A stretch of DNA of 64,000 nt from Streptomyces sp. MRC013 (lineage in GTDB: Bacteria > Actinomycetota > Actinomycetes > Streptomycetales > Streptomycetaceae), in contig NZ_CP094264.1 in the NCBI RefSeq assembly GCF_023614235.1, forward strand, positions 558,001 through 622,000. Direction: 5' to 3'. The notes beneath the pieces were generated by a model, which ran no database searches, was not told the origin of the DNA, and saw only the letters and a program-made list of their open reading frames with translations. Of the stretch, positions 16,681 through 26,897 are shown one piece after another. Numbering within the stretch: the stretch's first letter is position 1; every line of letters starts with the position of its first letter. The position numbers and the translations under genes were made by a program.

Positions 16681-19134
16681 ATGATCATCCCGGACGAAGA
16701 ACTGGCCCGCGCCAAGCACATCAGCGTCGAGCAGGTGGTGCTGCTGCGGGAGAGCCGCGGCACCACCAACGAGACGCTCGCGGAGATGCCGGAGGGCGCC
16801 GTACGGCAGGCGCTGGTCCACCTCGACCACCCCGACCTGCCCACCGAACGCGGTCTCTTCCGCCTCGAGCAGGAGCGGGACGACGACGGCGAGGTGCCCG
16901 AGCAGGCGCTGGAGACGGCCCTCGGGCAGCTGTGGACGGCCGTCCGCTCCAGTCCGCCCGCCCCGACGACGGCCGGCGTGCCCACCCTCCGGGAGGGGAT
17001 CGGGGCCCGGTCGGGGCCGGCACCGACCGCCGGGACGGCGACGACCGCCTGGGAGTGGCTCGGCCCCGGCAACATCGGCGGCCGCACCCGCGGCCTCGTG
17101 ATCGACCCGGACGAACCGCGCAGGATGTGGGCGGCGAGCGCCGGCGGCGGGGTGTGGCACACCGCGGACGGCGGAGGGCGGTGGGCGCCCGTCGACGACT
17201 TCCTCGGCAACCTCGCCTGCGCCTGCATCGTCATGGACCCGGCCGACCCGGCCCGGATGTACGTCGGCACGGGCGAGGGGTTCTCCAACGGAGACGCGCT
17301 GCGCGGCGCCGGCGTCTTCACCACCGCCGACACCGTGACGTGGGCACCGCTGCCGGCCACGCAGACGCCGGACTTCCACTACGTGAGCCGGATCGCGGTG
17401 TCGTCGACCGGCGAGGTGCTCCTGGCGGCGACCGACAGCGGCCTCCACCGCTGCGACGACCCCGCGCGGGCCACCTGGCGGCAGGTGCTGCGGGTGCCGG
17501 TGGCGGACGTCAGGTACGACCCGGGCGACGACCGCCGGGCCGTCGCGGGGGCGATGCGGGACGGCGAGGCCTGGTACACGCGGGACGGCGGCCTGAGCTG
17601 GCTGCCCGCCGAGCGCGGCCCCTGGACGGGGCGCGTCGAGCTGGCCTACGCGGCCCGCACGGCGGAGGTGGTGTACGCGTCGGTGCAGGCGGTGGACGGC
17701 GAGATCTGGCGGTCGTCCGACGGCGGTGCCTCGTACCTGCGGCGGCGGACGCTCGGCCCGGACGGCCGGAAGGCGCCGTACCTCGGCACGCAGGGCTGGT
17801 ACGACAACGCCGTCTGGGCCGGCGACCCGACCGACGAGGACCTGCTGGTCGTCGGCGGCGTCAACCTGTGGCGCAGCACCGACGGGGGCGACCGGCTCAG
17901 GGAGATCAGCACCTGGTGGGACGACCGGTCGGTGCACGCGGACCACCACGCGATCACCGCGCACCCCGGTTACGACGGGAGGGGCAACCGGACGGTGTTC
18001 TTCGGCAACGACGGCGGCGTGTTCGAGGCGGCGGACCTGGCGGCCGTGGGCACCGAGCCCGGACCCCCGTACGTGGCGGGCTGGACCGAGCTGGTCAACA
18101 ACTACGGCGCCACGCAGTTCTACGGGGGTGCGGGGAACGCCTCCACCGGCACGATCATCGGCGGCGCGCAGGACAACGGCACCCTCGCCGTCGATCCGGC
18201 CGCGGGCAGCGAGACCTGGCGGAAGATCTTCGGCGGCGACGGCGGCTGGTGCGCCGCCGACCCGAGCGACCCGGACGTCTTCTACGGCGAGTACGTGCAC
18301 CTGGGCATCCACCGCTGCACGGACGGCGCGACGACGGACGGGGTGTCGGCGGGCGAGCCGTGGTACGAGAGGTACATCAACGGCCAGGTGCTGGACCCGG
18401 TGGCCAACGCGTGGCAGTGGAAGCCCGTCCCCTATCGCATCCCGGACGCCATGACCGGCGACGCGCTGTTCATCGCCCCGTTCGTGCTCGACCCGAACGA
18501 GCCCCGGCGGATCCTCGCCGGCGGCATGTCCCTCTGGCGCACGGACGACGCCGGAGAGCCCAACACCCTGTCCTCGGGCCCCGGCTGGCGGTCGGTCAAA
18601 CCGCCGGCGGGACGTCCGGTCAGCGCGATCGCGGTGGCGCCCGGCCACCCGGAGGTCGTCTGGGTGGGCCACGCGGACGGCCAGGTGTTCCGCACGGGCG
18701 ACGGCACGGATCCCGTTCCGTCCTGGGACCGCGTCGGCGTGACCGGGCCCCGCCCGCTCGAACCGGCCCGGTACTGCACCTGCCTGACGGCCCACCCGGA
18801 CGACCCGGACACCGTGTACGCCACGTTCGGCGGGTACGTCCGCGGCAACGTCTGGGCGACCGGGGACGGCGGCGGCGAGTGGGTGAACCTGGGCTCCGCG
18901 CTGCCCGCCGCCCCCGTACGGGCCCTCGCCGTGCACCCGCGGCACCCCGCGTACCTCTACTGCGGGACGGAGGTCGGGCTGTTCGCCAGCGAGGACGCGG
19001 GGCTGTCGTGGTCGCCGACGAACGAGGGCCCGACGAACTGCTCGGTCGACGACCTGTTCTGGATGGGCGGGACGCTGGTGTGCGTGACGCACGGCCGCGG
19101 CATGTTCCGCATCGACCTGTCCGACGCCGGATGA
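16681..19134 (+). CDS. Large Asp-box (BNR) beta-propeller protein, sialidase/VPS10-like fold
   Basis: The 817-residue protein contains many Asp-box type repeats with the S/T-x-D-G-G-x-x-W theme (TADGGGRWAP, TRDGGLSWLP, STDGGDRLRE, TGDGGGEWVN, SEDAGLSWSP), separated by blade strands such as RRMWAASAGGGVW and EVVWVGHADGQVF. This indicates one or two beta-propellers. There is no signal peptide or catalytic sialidase Arg triad that I can identify. The N-terminal 100 residues are a separate helical, charged region. It may be a binding or scaffold protein rather than a glycosidase. Confidence 0.7.
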   Translation: MIIPDEELARAKHISVEQVVLLRESRGTTNETLAEMPEGAVRQALVHLDHPDLPTERGLFRLEQERDDDGEVPEQALETALGQLWTAVRSSPPAPTTAGVPTLREGIGARSGPAPTAGTATTAWEWLGPGNIGGRTRGLVIDPDEPRRMWAASAGGGVWHTADGGGRWAPVDDFLGNLACACIVMDPADPARMYVGTGEGFSNGDALRGAGVFTTADTVTWAPLPATQTPDFHYVSRIAVSSTGEVLLAATDSGLHRCDDPARATWRQVLRVPVADVRYDPGDDRRAVAGAMRDGEAWYTRDGGLSWLPAERGPWTGRVELAYAARTAEVVYASVQAVDGEIWRSSDGGASYLRRRTLGPDGRKAPYLGTQGWYDNAVWAGDPTDEDLLVVGGVNLWRSTDGGDRLREISTWWDDRSVHADHHAITAHPGYDGRGNRTVFFGNDGGVFEAADLAAVGTEPGPPYVAGWTELVNNYGATQFYGGAGNASTGTIIGGAQDNGTLAVDPAAGSETWRKIFGGDGGWCAADPSDPDVFYGEYVHLGIHRCTDGATTDGVSAGEPWYERYINGQVLDPVANAWQWKPVPYRIPDAMTGDALFIAPFVLDPNEPRRILAGGMSLWRTDDAGEPNTLSSGPGWRSVKPPAGRPVSAIAVAPGHPEVVWVGHADGQVFRTGDGTDPVPSWDRVGVTGPRPLEPARYCTCLTAHPDDPDTVYATFGGYVRGNVWATGDGGGEWVNLGSALPAAPVRALAVHPRHPAYLYCGTEVGLFASEDAGLSWSPTNEGPTNCSVDDLFWMGGTLVCVTHGRGMFRIDLSDAG

Positions 19135-19318
19135 GCCGCCGGGCGGCTCCCGGCGGCCGGGCCGGGAGCCGCCGGTGCGGTCCGGCGGCCGTCCGCCGCG
19201 CCGCGCCCCGTCCGCCCGGGGCGCCCGCCCCCCGCCCGCGCGCCGGGCGGGCGCCCCGTGCACCCGCCGGGGTCGGTCCCGGCACGGGCCGGTCCCGCCC
19301 GGTCCCGCCGGTGCGTCC

Positions 19319-20740
19319 TCAGCGCGGCCCGCGGCGCAGGTGCCGCCAGACCGCCTTCGCGGCGTTGTGCCCGCACATGCCGTGGACACCGGGGCCGGGC
19401 GGGGTGGCGGAGGAGCAGAGGAACACCGCCGGGTGCGGGGTGTGGTGGGGGCGGAGGGTGAGGCGGGGCCGCAGGAGGAGCTGGAGGCCGGCGGCGGCGC
19501 CGCAGGCGATGTCGCCGCCGACGTAGTTGGCGTTGTGGGCGGCCATGTGGGGCGGGCCGGCGGTGGCGCGGGCGAGGACGAGGTCGCGGAAGCCTGGCGC
19601 GAACCGTTCGAGCTGCCGCTCGATCGCGTCGGTGAGGTCGCCCTCCCAGCCGTTGGGGACGTGGCCGTACACCCAGAAGACGTGCTTGCCGGCCGGGGCG
19701 CGGCCCGGGTCGACGAGGCTGGGCTGGGCGGTGATCAGGAACGGCGTGCCGGGCGCCGTGCCTCCGGACGCCTGGCGCAGGGCGGTGCCGATGTCCCGGC
19801 TGAGCGGGCCGACCTGCACGGTGCCGGCGCGGCGGGGCTCCTCGGCGGTCCAGGGGACGGGGCCGTCCAGCGCGTAGTCGATCTTGAAGACGGAGGCGCC
19901 GTACCGGTAGCCGTCGTAGAGGCCGCCGAGGCCGGCGATCCGGGCGAGGGCGGTGGGCGAGGTGTCGAAGACGTACGCGCGGGCCGGCGGCAGGTCGTCC
20001 AGTCGCTTGACCTCGTAGTCCGTGTGGACGGCGCCGCCGAGTTCCCGCAGGTACGCGGCGAGGGCGTCCGAGAGGGCCTGGGAGCCGCCGCGCGGCAGGG
20101 GCCAGCCGTTGGCGTGCGCGGCGAGCGCGAAGACGAGGCCGACGGCGCCGGTCGCGAGGCCGTCGAGCGGGGCGATGACATGGGCGACGAGGCCGGCGAA
20201 GAGGGCGCGGGCGCGGTCGTCGCGGAAACGGCGCATCAGCCAGGTGGACGGGGGCAGGCCGTCGAGGCCGAAGCGGGCGAGGGTGAGGGGGTCGCGGGGC
20301 AGCGCGGTCAGCGGCAGCGACATGAAGTCCCGGGAGAGCGTGTCCCACCTGCCGACGTACGGGGCGACGAGACGGCGGTACGCGCCGGCGTCGCGCGGTC
20401 CGAGCGAGGCGGCCGTCTCGGCCACGGACCGGGACAGTACGGCGGCCGTGCCGTCGTCGAAGGGATGCGCCATGGGCAGCGGCGCGTGGAGCCACTCGAG
20501 GCCGTGGCGGCCGAGCGGCATGGCGCGGAAGGCGGGCGACCCGGCGCCCAGCGGATGCACGGCCGAGCACGGGTCGTGGCGGAAGCCCGGGAGGGTCAGC
20601 TCCTGCGTGCGGGCCCCGCCGCCGACCGTGCCCTTCGCCTCGAACACGGCGGTCGAGAAGCCGCGGCGGGCCAGCTCGACGGCGGCGGTCAGCCCGTTGG
20701 GGCCCGCCCCCACGACGACGGCATCGAGCATCGACGGCAC
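19319..20740 (-). CDS. Phytoene-desaturase-like FAD-dependent oxidoreductase
   Basis: A 473-residue flavoprotein with the Rossmann FAD motif [20 protein letters not shown] at the N-terminus, a GGGART segment, and a C-terminal FAD-closing region ([20 protein letters not shown]). It belongs to the CrtI/retinol-dehydrogenase superfamily, which oxidises or isomerises hydrophobic polyenes. No carotenoid genes flank it, so the substrate is unknown. The GTG at 20740 is preceded by GAAGGAG at suitable spacing, which decides the start over ATG 20731. Confidence 0.85.
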   Translation of the reverse strand: MPSMLDAVVVGAGPNGLTAAVELARRGFSTAVFEAKGTVGGGARTQELTLPGFRHDPCSAVHPLGAGSPAFRAMPLGRHGLEWLHAPLPMAHPFDDGTAAVLSRSVAETAASLGPRDAGAYRRLVAPYVGRWDTLSRDFMSLPLTALPRDPLTLARFGLDGLPPSTWLMRRFRDDRARALFAGLVAHVIAPLDGLATGAVGLVFALAAHANGWPLPRGGSQALSDALAAYLRELGGAVHTDYEVKRLDDLPPARAYVFDTSPTALARIAGLGGLYDGYRYGASVFKIDYALDGPVPWTAEEPRRAGTVQVGPLSRDIGTALRQASGGTAPGTPFLITAQPSLVDPGRAPAGKHVFWVYGHVPNGWEGDLTDAIERQLERFAPGFRDLVLARATAGPPHMAAHNANYVGGDIACGAAAGLQLLLRPRLTLRPHHTPHPAVFLCSSATPPGPGVHGMCGHNAAKAVWRHLRRGPR

Positions 20741-20824
20741 CTTCGGACTCCTTCGTCAGCCGGCGGCCAGGAGAGCCCAGGATAGGGCCCTCCGCCCGGC
20801 CGTCCGGCGGCGGACGGGCGGGGG

Positions 20825-20849
20825 CGGCCGTCCGGGCGGCGGACGGCCG
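20825..20849. terminator. 10-bp stem hairpin downstream of the inositol-phosphatase-family gene
   Basis: CGGCCGTCCG (20825-20834) pairs with CGGACGGCCG (20840-20849) around GGCGG, 11 bases past the stop of the leftward gene ending at 20861. Confidence 0.6.
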
Positions 20850-20860
20850 GGCCCGGTGCG

Positions 20861-21691
20861 TCACTGCGGGCGGAGGAGGGACGCGACGCGCGCGGCCGTC
20901 GCCGCGTCCCGTGCCGCCGTGAACGGCAGGGCGTTGCCCCCGGTGACGCGGAACGGCGCGCCGTCGATCGTGCGGTGCGCGCCGCCCGCCTCCGTGACCA
21001 GCAGGAGCCCCGCCGCGTGGTCCCAGGCGTACTCCCAGGTGAAGGCGACGGCGTCGGAGTCGCCGCGTGCCACCGCCAGGTACTCCAGCCCCGCCGAGCC
21101 GCACGGCCGGGGGGCGACGCCCTCTGCGGCGAGCCCCTCGATGGCGCGCTTCTGCGCGGACGTGGTGTGGTCGGGGTGGGACGTGGCGACGCGGAGCGCC
21201 GCGCCGGGCTCGGGCGTGCCGGCCCGCAGGGCCGAACCGTTCAGCCGGGCGCCCCGGCCCCGCACGGCGACGGCCGTCTCGCCGAGCGCCGGCGCGTGCG
21301 TCCAGGACGCCAGCAGCTCCCCGTGGCGGGCGAGGGCGACGAGGGTGCAGAAGCCGGGCTCGCCGCGGACGAACTGGCGTGTGCCGTCGACCGGGTCGAC
21401 GATCCACACGGGCGCGTCGCCGCGCACCGCGTCGTACACGCCCGGATCGGCGTGGACCCCTTCCTCCCCCACCACGACGGAGCCGGGCAGCAGTGCGATC
21501 AGGGACCGCGCCAGGTGCTTCTCGGCCTCGCGATCGGCGACGGTGACCAGGTCGTGCGGGCCGGACTTCTCGCCGACCTCGTGCGCGGCCAGCTTCCGCC
21601 AGCGGGGCATGACCTCGTCGGCGGTGGCCGCGCGGATCGCGTCCTCGACGGCGGACAGGAAGCCGGTGTCGTCCAGAAGGTCATCGATCAT
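20861..21691 (-). CDS. Inositol-monophosphatase family phosphatase (possible histidinol-phosphatase)
   Basis: A 276-residue member of the metal-dependent IMPase family. It has the metal-binding motifs GEEG near residue 75, WIVDPVDGTRQFVRG, and the C-terminal YAWDHAAGLLLVTEAGG. Substrates in the family include inositol phosphate, histidinol phosphate and 3'-phosphoadenosine phosphate. The sequence does not decide between them. It is monocistronic between terminator hairpins. Confidence 0.87.
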   Translation of the reverse strand: MIDDLLDDTGFLSAVEDAIRAATADEVMPRWRKLAAHEVGEKSGPHDLVTVADREAEKHLARSLIALLPGSVVVGEEGVHADPGVYDAVRGDAPVWIVDPVDGTRQFVRGEPGFCTLVALARHGELLASWTHAPALGETAVAVRGRGARLNGSALRAGTPEPGAALRVATSHPDHTTSAQKRAIEGLAAEGVAPRPCGSAGLEYLAVARGDSDAVAFTWEYAWDHAAGLLLVTEAGGAHRTIDGAPFRVTGGNALPFTAARDAATAARVASLLRPQ

Positions 21692-21806
21692 GTGTCCATC
21701 ACACCACGCCCCGCTGACACACGGGGTTCACGGGTGGTGACGTCCGATGGCGCGGGCGGCTCCCGCCGCAACCCGCCGTTCCCCCGGGGTTCACGGCCCC
21801 GGGGAA

Positions 21807-21856
21807 ACGGCCTGCGGCCTTCCGCGCCGGGGCGGGCGCGGAAGGCCGCAGGCCGT
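21807..21856. terminator. 22-bp perfect stem hairpin
   Basis: ACGGCCTGCGGCCTTCCGCGCC (21807-21828) is exactly complementary to 21835-21856 around a six-base loop. It lies between the start region of the phosphatase gene and the 3' end of rocD, so it most likely backs up rocD termination. Confidence 0.75.
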
Positions 21857-21866
21857 GGGACGAGGG

Positions 21867-21905
21867 GCGGTCGTGGGGCGGGCCGCCGGCCCGCCCCACG
21901 ACCGC
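21867..21905 (-). terminator. 18-bp stem hairpin just past rocD
   Basis: GCGGTCGTGGGGCGGGCC (21867-21884) pairs perfectly with 21888-21905 around a 3-base loop, six bases past the rocD stop. With the hairpin at 21807-21856 it forms a tandem terminator. Confidence 0.8.
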
Positions 21906-21911
21906 GCGGGC

Positions 21912-23159
21912 TCAGCCCAGGACCTTCCGCAGAGCCGCGAGCGCGGACTCCAGCTCCTCCTCCGTGATGGTCAGCGGCGGCGCCAGCCGGATCGTGGAGC
22001 CGTGGGTGTCCTTGACCAGGACGCCCTCGGCCATGAGGCGCTCGCTGATCTGCCGCCCCGTGCCGATCGCGGGGTCGATGTCGACGCCCGCCCAGAGCCC
22101 GCGGGCCCGGTAGGCCGTGACGCCCGAGCCGGTGAGCGCGGCCAGACCCCGGCCCAGCACCTGGCCCAGCTCGGTGGCGCGCCGCTGGAACTCGCCGGTG
22201 GCCAGCAGGTCCACGACCGCCGAGCCGACCGCCGCGGAGAGCGGGTTGCCGCCGAACGTCGAGCCGTGCTCACCGGGCCGCAGCACGGAGAGCACGTCGC
22301 GGCGGGCGACCACCGCGGAGACCGGGACGATGCCGCCGCCCAGGGCCTTGCCCAGGAGCAGCATGTCCGGCACGACCGCCTCGTGCTCGACGGCCAGGGT
22401 TCGGCCGGTGCGCCCCAGGCCCGACTGGATCTCGTCGGCGATGAAGAGGCACCCCGCGCGCCGGGTCAGCTCGCGGACACCGGTGAGGTAGCCCTCGTCG
22501 GGGATGATGACGCCCGCCTCGCCCTGGATGGGCTCGATCAGCACGGCCGCCGTCGTCTCGTCCACGGCCGCCTCCAGCGCGGCGAGGTCGTTGTAGGGGA
22601 CGACGCGGAAGCCGGGGGTGAAGGGACCGAAGCCGGTGCGGGCCGACTCGTCCGTCGAGAAGCTCACGATGGTCGTCGTGCGGCCGTGGAAGTTGCCGTC
22701 GGCGACGACGATCGTCGCCCGGTCCGGCGCGACGCCCTTGACCTCGTACGCCCACTTGCGCGCCACCTTGACGGCGCTCTCCACGGCCTCGGCGCCGGTG
22801 TTCATCGGCAGCACCATGTCGAGGCCGGTCAGCGCGGCCACGCGCTCGGCGAAGCCGGCCAGCCGGTCGTTGTGGAAGGCGCGCGAGGTGAGCGTGAGCT
22901 CGTCGAGCTGGCGGTGGGCCGCCTCGACGAGGGCGGGGTGGCGGTGCCCGAAGTTGAGGGCCGAGTAGCCGGCCAGCATGTCGAGGTAGCGGCGGCCCTC
23001 GACGTCCTCGACCCAGGTGCCCTCCGCGCGGGCGACGACCACGGGCAGGGGGTGGTAGTTGTGCGCGAGCACCGGGGCCTCGGCGCGGATCAGCTCCGCC
23101 GACGAACGCGTCTCGGAGGCGGACACCGGGGCGGCGGCGGTGGTGGCGGAAGCGGTCAT
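21912..23159 (-). CDS. rocD: Ornithine-oxo-acid transaminase
   Basis: A 415-residue class III PLP aminotransferase converting ornithine to glutamate semialdehyde. Diagnostic stretches are GYSALNFGHRHP, MNTGAEAVESAVKVARKWAY, the NFHGRTT segment, LIEPIQGEAGV, the PLP-contact Asp in LFIADEIQSGLGRTG and the Schiff-base Lys in LLLGKALGGG. The first about 20 residues are an Ala/Thr-rich tail. The start codon overlaps the stop of the upstream DDAH-like gene (TGATG), so the pair is translationally coupled in arginine-type catabolism. Confidence 0.94.
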   Translation of the reverse strand: MTASATTAAAPVSASETRSSAELIRAEAPVLAHNYHPLPVVVARAEGTWVEDVEGRRYLDMLAGYSALNFGHRHPALVEAAHRQLDELTLTSRAFHNDRLAGFAERVAALTGLDMVLPMNTGAEAVESAVKVARKWAYEVKGVAPDRATIVVADGNFHGRTTTIVSFSTDESARTGFGPFTPGFRVVPYNDLAALEAAVDETTAAVLIEPIQGEAGVIIPDEGYLTGVRELTRRAGCLFIADEIQSGLGRTGRTLAVEHEAVVPDMLLLGKALGGGIVPVSAVVARRDVLSVLRPGEHGSTFGGNPLSAAVGSAVVDLLATGEFQRRATELGQVLGRGLAALTGSGVTAYRARGLWAGVDIDPAIGTGRQISERLMAEGVLVKDTHGSTIRLAPPLTITEEELESALAALRKVLG

Positions 23160-24013
23160 CAGCGGATCTCCTGTGTGCAGCACTTGATGCCCCCGCCGGA
23201 CTTGCGGAACTCCGAGAGGTCGACGGGGACGGGGGCGTAACCGCGATCGGCGAGCTGGTCGATCAGGCCGTGTGCCCGGGGGTCGATGAAGACGTGGTGG
23301 CCGTCGGAGACGGAGTTGAGGCCGAAGGTCAGGGCGTCCTCCTCGCTGGCGATCACCGCCTGCGGGAAGAGCCTCCGGAGGACCTCGCGGCTGCCGGGGG
23401 AGAACGCGCCCGGGTAGTACGCGACGTTCCCGGCGCCCGTCGCGTCGTCCTCGCCGCCCGTCTCGCGGAGGAGGAACAGCGCGGTGTCCAGGTGGTAGAA
23501 GCGGGGGTCCACCAGCTGGAGGCCGATCACCGGCCTGCCGAAGAACTCCTGCGCCTCGTGGTGGGCGGCCCGCTGCGTACGGAACCCGGTGCCCGCCAGC
23601 ACGTACCGGCCGGTCGGCACGAGGTCGCCCTCGCCCTCGCAGACCGCCGAGGCCTGGTGGACGTCGTACCCGGCCTCCTTGAACCAGGCCGCGTACAGCT
23701 CGGCCTCCGGCTGCCGCTCGGGCGCGTGGAAGGAGGAGCCGAAGACCCGGCCGTCCACGACGAGGGCCGCGTTCGCCGCGAACACCATGTCGGGCAGGCC
23801 CTCCGCCGGGGCCACCGTCTCGACCGTGTGGCCATGGTCGCGGTAGACCTCGACCAGGTGGTGCCACTGGTCGCGGGCGAGCGAGAGGTCGACCCGGTCC
23901 TCGGGGTTCATCCACGGGTTGATGGCGTAACGCACGTCGAAGTAGCGGGGCTCGCACATCACGTAGCGCCGGGGGCGCCAGTCACGGCCGAGCGAGGCAG
24001 GTCTCACGGGCAC
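23159..24013 (-). CDS. Dimethylarginine dimethylaminohydrolase / amidinotransferase family protein
   Basis: A 284-residue pentein-fold protein with LPDMVFAANAALVVDGRVFGS, GEGDLVPTGRYVLAGTGFRT, the catalytic-type His in RFYHLDTALFLL and a C-terminal Cys in GGGIKCCTQEIR. These fit DDAH or a related arginine-hydrolysing enzyme, which would feed citrulline or ornithine to the coupled RocD. GTG 24013 is chosen because GGAGGAA lies just upstream. It follows an Lrp regulator on the same strand. Confidence 0.87.
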   Translation of the reverse strand: MPVRPASLGRDWRPRRYVMCEPRYFDVRYAINPWMNPEDRVDLSLARDQWHHLVEVYRDHGHTVETVAPAEGLPDMVFAANAALVVDGRVFGSSFHAPERQPEAELYAAWFKEAGYDVHQASAVCEGEGDLVPTGRYVLAGTGFRTQRAAHHEAQEFFGRPVIGLQLVDPRFYHLDTALFLLRETGGEDDATGAGNVAYYPGAFSPGSREVLRRLFPQAVIASEEDALTFGLNSVSDGHHVFIDPRAHGLIDQLADRGYAPVPVDLSEFRKSGGGIKCCTQEIR

Positions 24014-24134
24014 AGAGGATTCCTCCGCCTTCTGCGATGACGACTGGGGTGCTCCCACCGTAGGAAACGGCCCGTTCACACAACAAGAACGAAGGGCTGC
24101 GCCCATACGCAGGAACGCTGCGTGGAACGGCGGG

Positions 24135-24662
24135 TCAGAGCAGGTTTCCTGCGCCGTTCGCCGCCGCGCCGGGGAGGGCTCCCGGGGCGGACTCGCTGGC
24201 CCCGGCCTCCGGGCTGTCGGGCAGCAGGTGGGACAGGACCATGTAGCTGATCGTCTTGCGGATGAAGGGCTCGCTGCGGATCCGCTCCAGCACCTCCTCG
24301 AAGTGCTCCACGTCGGTGGCCCTGACGTGCAGCAGCGCGTCGGCGGCGCCGGTCACCGTCATGGCCGCCGCGATCTCCGGGTACTTGCGCGCGACCTCCG
24401 CGAGGCGCCGGGGCGGGGCCGCGTTGTCGCAGTACACCTCGATGTACGCCTCCGTGCGCCAGCCCAGCGCGGACGGCCGGACGGTGGCCCTGAAGCCCGT
24501 GATCACGTCGGCCCTGCGCAGCCGGTCCACCCGGCGCTTGACCGCGGTGGCCGACAGGCCGACCTCCGCGCCGATCTCGGAGAAACTCGCCCGGGCGTTC
24601 GCCATCAGGGTCGCGACGATCTTCCGGTCGATCTCGTCGAACGGTGTGGACTTGGCTGTCAT
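24135..24662 (-). CDS. Lrp/AsnC-family regulator of the arginine/ornithine genes
   Basis: A 175-residue regulator with an N-terminal helix-turn-helix (FDEIDRKIVATLMANARASF, EVGLSATAVKRRVDRL) and a C-terminal RAM/ACT-like domain (TEAYIEVYCDN, AADALLHVRATDVEHF). Start ATG 24662 fits the family; a longer in-frame start adds a low-complexity tail. It lies 121 bases upstream of the DDAH-like and rocD genes on the same strand and probably controls them in response to an amino acid. Confidence 0.88.
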   Translation of the reverse strand: MTAKSTPFDEIDRKIVATLMANARASFSEIGAEVGLSATAVKRRVDRLRRADVITGFRATVRPSALGWRTEAYIEVYCDNAAPPRRLAEVARKYPEIAAAMTVTGAADALLHVRATDVEHFEEVLERIRSEPFIRKTISYMVLSHLLPDSPEAGASESAPGALPGAAANGAGNLL

Positions 24663-25011
24663 GGCAGGCGATCTTTCCTCGTGCCGCCCCGGGGCGGCGG
24701 TGGTTCCGCCCCCCATCTTGCCGGAGCGCTCCGGTGCCGCGCGGGGGCGTCCGTCGCCGCGGCCGCGCGTCCACGCGCCCGCCGGAGGGCGGTTTCCCCG
24801 CCGTACGCGTCGGCCGCCGGGCCGGGCGGGCGCGGCGCGCGGCCGGGGCGTTCATCCGCGTGGAGCGGGGCGCAGGGGGAGACGCGGGCCGCGCCGCGGG
24901 GCGGGATCACCGCCGTCTCCCACCCGACCCGTTCGCGTTTCGCACCCGGGTGGTCCACGGCGCCCGCCCTCCGGCGGGGCGTCGCGCCCCTCCGGCCCGG
25001 GGCCGCACCGC
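24663..25011. other. Non-coding spacer
   Basis: GC-rich sequence upstream of the Lrp gene with no supported gene. Open frames here have unnatural composition. It should contain the Lrp promoter; nothing specific is visible. Confidence 0.35.
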
Positions 25012-25075
25012 CGCGCGGTCCGCTCCCCGGCGGGGCGGGAGCCGCCTCCCGGACCGCTGGGGAGCGGACCGCGCG
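25012..25075 (-). terminator. 17-bp stem hairpin after the gamma-glutamyltransferase gene
   Basis: CGCGCGGTCCGCTCCCC (25012-25028) pairs exactly with GGGGAGCGGACCGCGCG (25059-25075), which abuts the stop codon at 25076-25078. The 30-base loop is itself GC-rich. Confidence 0.65.
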
Positions 25076-26897
25076 TCAGTGCGCCGGACGGACGACCATC
25101 GCGGACCCACCGCCCCGGCGAACCGTTTCGGCCGCGGCCAGCCAGCGTCCGTCCGGGAGGCGCTGGATCCCGGTGGCGGCGCCGATCTCCGGCGTCCGGC
25201 GGAAGGCGTGGCCCAGGGCGGTGAGGTGGGCGCGCAGCGGGCTGTCGTACAGGCCGGGTTCGAGGTCGGTGACGGGACGGTTGCGCTGGCTGGCGCGCGG
25301 CGCGGCGATCGCGTCGACCAACGGCAGACCCCGGTCGACGACGCCGGTGAGGGTCTGCAGGACGGTGGTGACGATGGTCGAGCCGCCGGGCGAGCCGAGC
25401 GCGAGGACGGGGCGGGCGTCGCGGTCCAGGACGATGGTCGGGGACATCGAGGAGCGCGGGCGCTTGCCGGGGCCGGGCAGGTTCGGGTCGTGGACCGCCG
25501 GGTCGGCCGGGGCGAAGGAGAAGTCGGTCAGCTCGTTGTTGAGGAGGAAGCCGCGGCCCGGCACGGTGATGCCGCTGCCGCCGGTCTGCTCGATGGTGAG
25601 GGTGTAGGCGACGACGTTGCCCCAGCGGTCGGAGACCGTCAGATGGGTGGTGTCCTCGCCCTCGTACGTCGTCGGCACCGCCTTCCCGGTCGTGGCGCAC
25701 GGTTCGGGGTTACGCGGGTCCCCGGGGGCGAGCGGGCTGGTCAGGGCCTTGTCGTCGCTGATGAGGCAGGCCCGCGCGTCCGCGAACCGCTGCGACAGCA
25801 GCCCCCGCACCGGCACGTCCTCGAAGGCCGGGTCGCCCACCCACCTCCCGCGGTCGGCGAAGGCGACGCGGCTGGCCTCGACGAACCGGTGCAGGTACCC
25901 CTCGTGGGAGGCGCGCGACAGGTCCGTTCCCTCCAGGATGTTGAGCGCCTCGCCGACGGTGGTGCCGCCCGACGAGGACGGTGCCATGCCGTACACGTCG
26001 AGGCCCCGGTAGGAGACCCTGGTGGGGCGCCGGAAGATCGGCTCGTACTCCGCGAGGTCCCGCACCGTCAGGTCGCCGGGCCGCACGGTGCGATCGGCGC
26101 CGGGCCGCACGGGCGGGGTGCGGACGGTGCGGACGATGTCGCGGGCCAGGTCGCCCCGGTAGAGCGCCCCGGCGCCCCGGCGGGCCAGCTTCTCGTACGT
26201 GCGGGCGAGGTCGGGGTTCTTCATGACCGAGCCGACGACCGGCAGTTCGCCGCCCGGCAGGAACAGCTCGGCGCTGGCCGGGAAGTCCCGGAACCGGTCC
26301 TCGTTCTCACGGGTCTGCTCGCGGAACGTCTCGTCGACGACGAAGCCGTCCCTGGCCAGCCGCACGGCCGGCTCCAGCAGCTCCTTCAGCGGTTTGGTAC
26401 CCCAGGCGTCGAGCGCGGATTCCCAGGTCGCGGGGGTGCCGGGGGTACCGACGCCGAGGCCGCCGGTCATGCCCTCCTCGAAGGGGATGGGTCTGCCGTC
26501 CTCCAGGAAGAGGGGAGGCGTCCGCCGAACGGGGCGCGGTCTCGCGGCCGTCGACGGTGTGGACGGTGCGGGTGCGGGCGTCGTAGTGGACGAGGTAGCC
26601 TCCCCCGCCGATGCCCGCCGAGTACGGCTCCGTGACGCCGAGGGCGGCGGCGGTGGCGACGGCCGCGTCGACGGCGTTGCCGCCCGCGCGCAGCACCTCG
26701 ATCCCGGCCGCGGACGCGTCGGGGTCGACGCTGGAGACGGCCCCGCCGTACCCGACGGCGACGGGTTGCTTCGCGGGCGCCGGGGCGGTGGGCGCGGTCG
26801 CGGAGGGCGCGGGGCCGGGTGGCGCGGCCGCGCCGACCGCGAGGACCGTCGCGGCGGCGACGGCGAGGGAGACGTTCCGTACGGTGGGGCGACGCAT
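25076..26897 (-). pseudogene. ggt: Gamma-glutamyltransferase precursor, frameshifted
   Basis: A secreted enzyme that would hydrolyse or transfer the gamma-glutamyl group of glutathione. From ATG 26897 (GGAGGT upstream) there is a signal peptide ([21 protein letters not shown]), then [32 protein letters not shown] and [17 protein letters not shown] run on the coding strand (26513-26516) shifts the frame. With three C the protein continues [23 protein letters not shown] and runs to 25076. The catalytic Thr of autocatalytic processing is in GEDTTHLTVSD, and GSPGGSTI is near the C-terminus. All key parts are present, so the indel may be an artefact. Confidence 0.85.
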
